Below are positions 18,604 through 22,104 of a stretch of DNA of 22,104 bases, piece after piece. The translations under genes and the position numbers were made by a program. The stretch comes from a virus. The notes under the pieces were generated by a model that was given only the letters and a program-made list of their open reading frames with translations, had not been told where the DNA came from and ran no database searches. Every line of letters starts with the position of its first letter. Position 1 is the stretch's first letter. Location of the stretch: IMG/VR virus record IMGVR_UViG_3300025891_000013, positions 1 through 22,104 of that record; one strand, written 5' to 3'.

Positions 18604-19148
18604 TTCACGTCACCGCTTTCGTTGACAGAGATCCTGCAATGGGCCGTGATGTACCCGGCCAAGCGGAGAAAGGTGGATGGGTCGGCCTCCATCCTGCCGA
18701 GGGTCAGGTTGCACTTAGTGCACAGCAACCCTCGTACACACTGACCGCAAGACTTCGTACCCGGGCAACACGAGTGGTCATGGTCAACCGCGAGGCGACG
18801 ACCGTTGGCGCTCAAGGCTGCACCACAACCCGCACATCCGCCTCCCTGGGCGGACAGTATGGCGGCGTAATCGGAGGAGGTTAGTCCGTAACGCCCAAGC
18901 AGCACTGTTGCACGGACGGCGTCAGGATTATTGGCACGGTATTCCGTGCACTTCGTGCGAACGCGGTCAGGGTTGGCCGCGTAGTATTTAGCATTCCGTG
19001 CCGGGTTCGCCGCGTAGTATTTGGCGTTCCATGCGCGCACCTTGCCTGGATTTGCTGCCACATAGGCCGCATGGTAGTGCTTCGAGCACATCCCCTTGGA
19101 GCGAGCGTCCCGGTCACAATCTGCTGTCATGCAGGTCCGGGTTGTCAT
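18600..19148 (-). CDS. Endonuclease VII-family HNH nuclease, copy 2
   Basis: The product has 182 residues. The N-terminus CMTADCDRDARSKGMCSKHY is a small zinc finger that probably contacts DNA. A basic middle contains the repeat AKYYAANP. The C-terminus has CAGCGAALSANGRRLAVDHD with the DHDH catalytic centre, then CVRGLLCTKCN. It is a close paralog of the gene at 20472, sharing most motifs and long stretches of DNA. Such stand-alone nucleases behave as homing elements between replication genes. The start overlaps the RecB-like gene (ATGA) and the stop overlaps the next GTG, so it fits without breaking either neighbour. Confidence 0.85.
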   Translation of the reverse strand: MTTRTCMTADCDRDARSKGMCSKHYHAAYVAANPGKVRAWNAKYYAANPARNAKYYAANPDRVRTKCTEYRANNPDAVRATVLLGRYGLTSSDYAAILSAQGGGCAGCGAALSANGRRLAVDHDHSCCPGTKSCGQCVRGLLCTKCNLTLGRMEADPSTFLRLAGYITAHCRISVNESGDVK

Positions 19149-20002
19149 CCGCCCATCGCCTGCCAGTCGTCAACAGAGATCCAGGGCGGCCTAGTGGAGC
19201 CGAGAGCCTCAGGCGAAAACTCGTAGCAATACTCCGAAACACTGCAACTGGAGCACAGCATCCCCGGATTCGGCAAGTACAACCCTGTCCTTCGCGCCTC
19301 GCTGAGGGCTCGGTACTGGTAGTTCAGCCGGTCCAGTGCGTAAGCACTGAGCGGGTACATGTCCCCGGTGGTGCCGGTCCTTGCGTCCCAATAGACGCCG
19401 TACCGCACGTTCGCCCCGGGCCACTTGCTCAGGATGCCCTGCTTGTACGTACCGAGCTGACGTGGGATCGTCACCTTCCGACTGCCCGTCTTGATGTCCA
19501 GCACGATCAGGTTGCCGTCACGGTCCACCATCACACGGTCGATGTAGCCCTTGACGTCGATTTCGTCGTTGCCCAGGATGAGGTCGAATTCGATCTCAAC
19601 TGCCGGCATCCCGTCAGGGGTGATCCAGATGTCCCACGGTGCGTTGCGACGGAAGTTGATCCAACGCAGGAGCATGGTCGGCCCTTCTGCCCGCCACCAC
19701 GCCTCGTTCTCCTTGTCCGGCCACTGCTTCGACGCGCGCCCGGAGGCGCGGAACTGGGACCGGTCGATGTCCAACTCAACCTCGGACTCTGCAATCTTAC
19801 GATCGAAGATTTCGATGAAGTTGGCGTCAGGTACGTCAACACCATGCTCACGCAAGTCGTGGTTCTCGGTTGCCTCATGGAAAGCGCTGCCACCTATGAG
19901 TGCCCATGCAGGGCGTTGGGGTACGCGCAGGACCCTTTCGAGACGGTAGCGTTCCCCGCAGCCGGTGTAGCCGTTGAGCTGAGAGTAGGAGAGGCGCTCC
20001 AT
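19145..20002 (-). CDS. RecB/Cas4-like PD-(D/E)XK exonuclease
   Basis: The product has 285 residues. SYSQLNGYTGCGERYRLERV with Cys 15, GSAFHEATE (38-46), YIDRV (Asp 155) and LDIKTG (Asp 169, Lys 171), then QLGTYKQGI, follow the RecB-nuclease/Cas4 order. CSSCSVSEYC near the C-terminus, with Cys 15, would hold an iron-sulfur cluster. These enzymes resect DNA ends for recombination; phage copies often serve genome replication and repair. The start ATG 20002 overlaps the previous TGA. The motif GGTGTTGACGTACC lies inside at codons 53-57. No cas1/cas2 or CRISPR array is nearby, so a CRISPR role is not indicated. Confidence 0.82.
   Translation of the reverse strand: MERLSYSQLNGYTGCGERYRLERVLRVPQRPAWALIGGSAFHEATENHDLREHGVDVPDANFIEIFDRKIAESEVELDIDRSQFRASGRASKQWPDKENEAWWRAEGPTMLLRWINFRRNAPWDIWITPDGMPAVEIEFDLILGNDEIDVKGYIDRVMVDRDGNLIVLDIKTGSRKVTIPRQLGTYKQGILSKWPGANVRYGVYWDARTGTTGDMYPLSAYALDRLNYQYRALSEARRTGLYLPNPGMLCSSCSVSEYCYEFSPEALGSTRPPWISVDDWQAMGG
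19830..19843 (-). promoter_or_regulatory. Motif GGTGTTGACGTACC inside the RecB-like gene
   Basis: An exact copy lies about 160 bp into the coding sequence and is read as GVDVP. No -10 box follows at the right distance. It is far from any gene boundary. Confidence 0.6.
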
Positions 20003-20478
20003 CAGGACTCCACGTGAGAGACGGGCAGGGCGGCACGGAGGTCGGCAATCACGCCGACCTCGCTACGGCCGAGCAATAGGTCATCGACTGCGAGGCGGAC
20101 CGTCTTCCGGAGTTCGGCGAGCTCAACCCCGTAGGCGCACTCGGTCTTGTGATACGCCTGCGCCATGACGTTCACCGCAGCCTCGAACCCATCGGCCGAG
20201 ACGACTGGCTGCCACAGCGAGCTCAACGCCCGCAGTCGCTCGATCTCGGCACGGGCGGTGTCACGTTGACGACGATAAGACCTGCCCGCCGAACGTGCGC
20301 TCGCCAGATTACTCTCAACGTAGCGCAGCCGCTCGACCTCGGCCAGCAGGTCGGCGTACCCGACGGCCTCCAGGACGATACGGGCGAGATAGTTGCCCGT
20401 GCCGGCAGACCATAGGTCAGGGGCCGCGGAGGACATCGCGTCGGCTGCTACCAACTCGGCCTCTTGGTACGTCAACAC
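20002..20478 (-). CDS. Coiled-coil protein sharing a 54-bp block with the gene at 9377
   Basis: The product has about 158 residues. Start choices are GTG 20478 or TTG 20475 inside the motif (GGAG upstream), or GTG 20496 without a good ribosome site. The central part VLEAVGYADLLAEVERLR is identical to the 9377 product, encoded by identical DNA. A long charged coiled coil follows (SAGRSYRRQRDTARAEIERL). No enzymatic motif was seen. The stop overlaps the RecB-like start, so coupling with that nuclease is likely. Confidence 0.65.
   Translation of the reverse strand: MLTYQEAELVAADAMSSAAPDLWSAGTGNYLARIVLEAVGYADLLAEVERLRYVESNLASARSAGRSYRRQRDTARAEIERLRALSSLWQPVVSADGFEAAVNVMAQAYHKTECAYGVELAELRKTVRLAVDDLLLGRSEVGVIADLRAALPVSHVES
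20324..20377 (-). repeat. 54-bp block, minus-strand copy
   Basis: It is the reverse complement of 9619-9672, base for base, about 10.7 kb away. It codes for the same coiled-coil segment in a different gene. Confidence 0.85.
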
Positions 20479-20479
20479 C
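20466..20479 (-). promoter_or_regulatory. Motif GGTGTTGACGTACC at a stop/start junction
   Basis: The TGA of endonuclease copy 1 (20474-20472) lies inside the motif. Candidate start codons GTG 20478 and TTG 20475 of the next gene lie in it too. No -10 is present. Confidence 0.65.
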
Positions 20480-21038
20480 ACGTCTCCATTTCCCACTCAT
20501 TGACAGAGGTCCCGCGATGGGCTGTGAGGTACTCGGCCAAGCGGAGAAGGGCGGCAGGGTCGTCCTTCATCTTGCCGAGGGTCTGGTTGCAGTCAGTGCA
20601 CAGAAGCCCGCGTACACACCGACCGCAAGACTTTGCACCCGGGCAGCACGAGTGGTCGTGGTCGACGGCGAGACGAGTACCGTTGACGCCTGAGGTTGCA
20701 CCACAACCCGCACATCCGCCTCCCTGGGCGGATAGCATGGCGGCATAATCGGAAGGGGACACCTTGTAGTTCTTGAGCAGCCATGCCGCACGGTAGGCGT
20801 CAGGATTCTTGGCATAGTGTTCCACACGCTTCGCGCGTACCCGGTCAGCGTTCGCCACCTGCCACTTGGTACTGGCGGCTATGCAGCGTTCCGGGTGTGC
20901 CGCGTAATATCTGGCGTTGTACGCACGCCGTTTGTCGGGATTTGCGGCGTCGCGGGCTGCTCGGTAGTGCTTCTCGCACATCCCCTTGGAGAGAGAGTCC
21001 CGGTCGCAATCGACGACCTCGCAAGTACGGTACGTCAA
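20472..21038 (-). CDS. Endonuclease VII-family HNH nuclease, copy 1 (TTG start)
   Basis: The product has 188 residues from TTG 21038, giving MTYRTCEVVDCDRDSLSKGM. This lines up with MTTRTCMTADCDRDARSKGM of copy 2, which is why the TTG is chosen. GGAGG lies 4 nt upstream. The middle is basic and repetitive (ARYYAAHPERC). The nuclease region has CAGCG, LAVDHDHSCCPGAKSCGRC and LLCTDCNQTLG. The longer frame to 21125 is a shadow of the previous gene. It is part of a tandem-like pair of homing-type genes flanking the RecB-like and coiled-coil genes. Confidence 0.82.
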   Translation of the reverse strand: MTYRTCEVVDCDRDSLSKGMCEKHYRAARDAANPDKRRAYNARYYAAHPERCIAASTKWQVANADRVRAKRVEHYAKNPDAYRAAWLLKNYKVSPSDYAAMLSAQGGGCAGCGATSGVNGTRLAVDHDHSCCPGAKSCGRCVRGLLCTDCNQTLGKMKDDPAALLRLAEYLTAHRGTSVNEWEMETWC

Positions 21039-21042
21039 CAGT
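21029..21042 (-). promoter_or_regulatory. Motif ACTGTTGACGTACC at a stop/start junction
   Basis: The TGA of the 85-aa gene (21037-21035) and the TTG start of endonuclease copy 1 (21038-21036) overlap inside the motif as TTGA. No -10 follows. Confidence 0.65.
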
Positions 21043-21292
21043 CCTCCCGCTTCACGAACAGCACAACCACACGGTTGTGGCTGAACACGGACACCTGCTC
21101 GACCTGCTCGTAGCCATCGTCCCACAGACGGCGTGACGCCAGGTCCACGGCGGTGACGTAGGGCTTGCCCATGCCGACGCCGGCGAGCTCGCGCTCCTCG
21201 GCGGGGACGGGCAGGGTTGCCTGGTCGAAGTCGGCGATGATGATGGCCACGTCAGTGGTCGGTACCTCGAACACGGTGGGCTGCTCGGTCAC
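21035..21292 (-). CDS. Small protein of unknown function, first gene of the leftward replication operon
   Basis: The product has 85 residues from the GTG at 21292, with AGGGGAACGAC before it. TEQPTVFEVPTTDVAIIIAD is followed by a Pro/Glu turn and DLASRRLWDDGYEQVEQVSV and VVVLFVKRE. It looks like an alpha/beta fold. A clear promoter lies 31-60 bp upstream. Not recognised; its position at the head of the operon suggests early expression. Confidence 0.7.
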   Translation of the reverse strand: MTEQPTVFEVPTTDVAIIIADFDQATLPVPAEERELAGVGMGKPYVTAVDLASRRLWDDGYEQVEQVSVFSHNRVVVLFVKREDC

Positions 21293-21322
21293 GTCGTTCC
21301 CCTGTCTGTGGGCGCAACACTG

Positions 21323-21356
21323 ATCCTAGCCCCTGGTTCCGACAGATGACAACACC
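21323..21356 (-). promoter_or_regulatory. Leftward promoter with motif variant
   Basis: GGTGTTGTCATCTG (21356-21343) contains -35 TTGTCA (21352-21347). An 18-bp spacer leads to -10 TAGGAT (21328-21323). It lies 31 bp upstream of the GTG at 21292 and is one of the best promoters in the window. Confidence 0.72.
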
Positions 21357-21492
21357 CGGCTTGCGTCTCGGGTTGCGGGGTCTCGGTGAGCAGGCTACGC
21401 CCGCTCCGCGGCGGCGCCAGCGCTGCGAGCGGGTGAAGTCTGGGCGCGAAAACCCTACACACCCGCGGCGCCTCGCGTCGCGTCAACGGACA

Positions 21493-21534
21493 AACCAAGA
21501 CGGTACGGCTTTTATGGCCGTACCGTCGTTGGTT
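21493..21534. terminator. Strong stem-loop terminator
   Basis: GACGGTACGGC (21499-21509) pairs perfectly with GCCGTACCGTC (21517-21527), and AACCAA pairs with TTGGTT after a single bulged G, giving about 17 bp. On the minus strand the stem is followed by TTGGTTTGTCC. It would stop transcripts from the helix-turn-helix gene before the replication operon. The remaining sequence between 21293 and 21586 shows no gene. Confidence 0.75.
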
Positions 21535-21586
21535 GTAGTAGTTGTTAGTTGTAGTACAACGCGCGCACGCGCGCGAGGGACGGACC

Positions 21587-21718
21587 TCAACGAGCTCGTG
21601 GATCACGGTAGATCCCCGTGTCCACGCCCTCACGACGTGCCACGACGAACCACCCCTCGATCGTGTCAGGGTCGTAGTGGAACACCCCACCAACCTCGTG
21701 CAGGTGCTCCTCCGCCCT
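21587..21718 (-). pseudogene. In-frame continuation of the helix-turn-helix gene after a TGA
   Basis: Directly after the TGA at 21719-21721 the same frame stays open for 43 codons with clean codon use: RAEEHLHEVGGVFHYDPDTI, then EGWFVVARREGVDTGIYRD. The HYDPDT-x-x-G-W-F pattern is what I would expect as the C-terminus of this protein family. It may be translated by readthrough, from an internal GTG (GTGTTCCAC), or lost through a TGG-to-TGA change. Confidence 0.5.
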
Positions 21719-22012
21719 TCACAGTCGGGCCTCGTCCTCAGGTTCGATCGCGTCACCACGCTCACGCCGTGCGTACAGGCGGATCGCCCGTGCCGGCTCT
21801 GCGGCACGGTGCTCCGGTCGCAGCCTCCACGGCATCGCCTGTGGGGGCTGGGTGTTCATCTCCATCCCGCGGCGCTTGCGCCACGCGGAGATCGCCTGTC
21901 TTGTCACGGAGATGTTGAGCTGGCCTTCCAGCAGGTCCAGCATCTCTCGGTCGGTCTTGCCTTCGCGCGTCCAACGACGCAACAGGTCGTCGGGCAGGAT
22001 TCGTCCTGGCAT
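21719..22012 (-). CDS. Helix-turn-helix DNA-binding protein (apparently cut by TGA)
   Basis: The product has 97 residues from the ATG at 22012; the longer frame to 22102 has no better start. PGRILPDDLLRRWTREGKTD leads into REMLDLLEGQLNISVTRQAI, a helix-turn-helix, then SAWRKRRG. The second part, MPWRLRPEHRAAEPARAIRL, is a motif that recurs in small phage DNA-binding proteins. It is a candidate regulator, perhaps for the motif sites, but it does not look like a classical immunity repressor. The stop is followed by an open in-frame continuation. Confidence 0.7.
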   Translation of the reverse strand: MPGRILPDDLLRRWTREGKTDREMLDLLEGQLNISVTRQAISAWRKRRGMEMNTQPPQAMPWRLRPEHRAAEPARAIRLYARRERGDAIEPEDEARL

Positions 22013-22059
22013 CTCGATTCGGCCTCGGGTCAAGGTGGCGGTGGGTGGGGGGTAGGGAC

Positions 22060-22089
22060 ATGATAGCCGATGGGTGTACCATCGCGCAA
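22060..22089 (-). promoter_or_regulatory. Leftward promoter for the helix-turn-helix gene, with palindrome
   Basis: TTGCGC (22089-22084) and TATCAT (22065-22060) are separated by 18 bp. The spacer carries GATGG-N5-CCATC (22083-22069), a possible autoregulatory operator. The start would be near 22053. Confidence 0.55.
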
Positions 22090-22104
22090 GTGGGAGCAGC
22101 AACA

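Noticed and set aside
19145-20002. CRISPR-associated Cas4
   Set aside because: No repeat-spacer array or other cas gene is in the window; phage RecB-like nucleases of this shape are common in replication modules.
18998-20017. 339-codon plus-strand open frame
   Set aside because: Antisense shadow of the RecB-like nuclease and endonuclease VII copy 2.
1-22104. Integrase, excisionase, lysis genes or a recognisable immunity repressor
   Set aside because: No tyrosine or serine recombinase, holin/endolysin or classic repressor motifs were seen; they may lie outside the window.

Overview
The window looks like part of the genome of a double-stranded DNA phage (or prophage) of a high-GC Gram-positive host. 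The evidence is tightly packed genes with ATGA/GTGA/TGATG overlaps, G/C-rich third codon positions, frequent GTG starts, a large terminase and a portal gene, a replication module, and four HNH/endonuclease VII-type genes. I saw no chromosomal housekeeping gene, no full-length tRNA, no integrase and no CRISPR array.

Layout. (1) 1-3160, minus strand: portal (cut by the window edge), an HNH endonuclease, and the large terminase subunit. (2) 3161-3981: about 820 bp without a convincing gene. It holds nested inverted repeats, one DnaA-box-like site, a cluster of hairpins, a perfect TGTGA-N6-TCACA palindrome and a strong rightward promoter. (3) 3982-9901, plus strand: about 20 small genes, mostly unrecognised. 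They include a MazG-like pyrophosphohydrolase, several Cys-rich small proteins and a frameshifted endonuclease VII-type gene. (4) 9914-9984: palindrome and terminator where the two operons converge. (5) 10000-21292, minus strand, read right to left: an 85-aa protein, endonuclease VII copy 1, a coiled-coil protein, a RecB/Cas4-like nuclease, endonuclease VII copy 2, several small proteins, a DnaB-like helicase, a DUF4406-DUF5664 nucleotide-metabolism fusion, small proteins, a PD-(D/E)XK resolvase-like nuclease, a primase split in two frames (zinc finger and TOPRIM), a DEDDy exonuclease, a C5-cytosine methyltransferase and a sigma-like factor. (6) 21293-22104: terminator and a helix-turn-helix gene interrupted by an in-frame TGA.

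Two things stand out. First, the exact 11-mer GTTGACGTACC (fuller form GGTGTTGACGTACC) occurs nine times, with several variants. All nine exact copies point in the direction of local transcription. Three exact copies and three variants sit 17-18 bp upstream of a good -10 box and form promoters; the other exact copies have no -10 and lie at gene junctions or inside genes. This resembles the operator/stoperator system of L5-like mycobacteriophages, where dispersed asymmetric repressor sites also contain the -35 sequence of an early promoter.

Second, in the rightward operon at least four leaders carry a compact tRNA-like fold: an acceptor-like stem joined to a T-arm with a 7-nt loop fitting TNCRANN and no anticodon arm. 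Three of these, and two plain hairpins in neighbouring leaders, end 36-37 nt before the next start codon. This suggests a repeated RNA processing or stabilising device. It is the best candidate here for an undescribed system.

No alignment, folding or database search was run. Functional names rest on motifs read by eye, and the small proteins are mostly called unknown.
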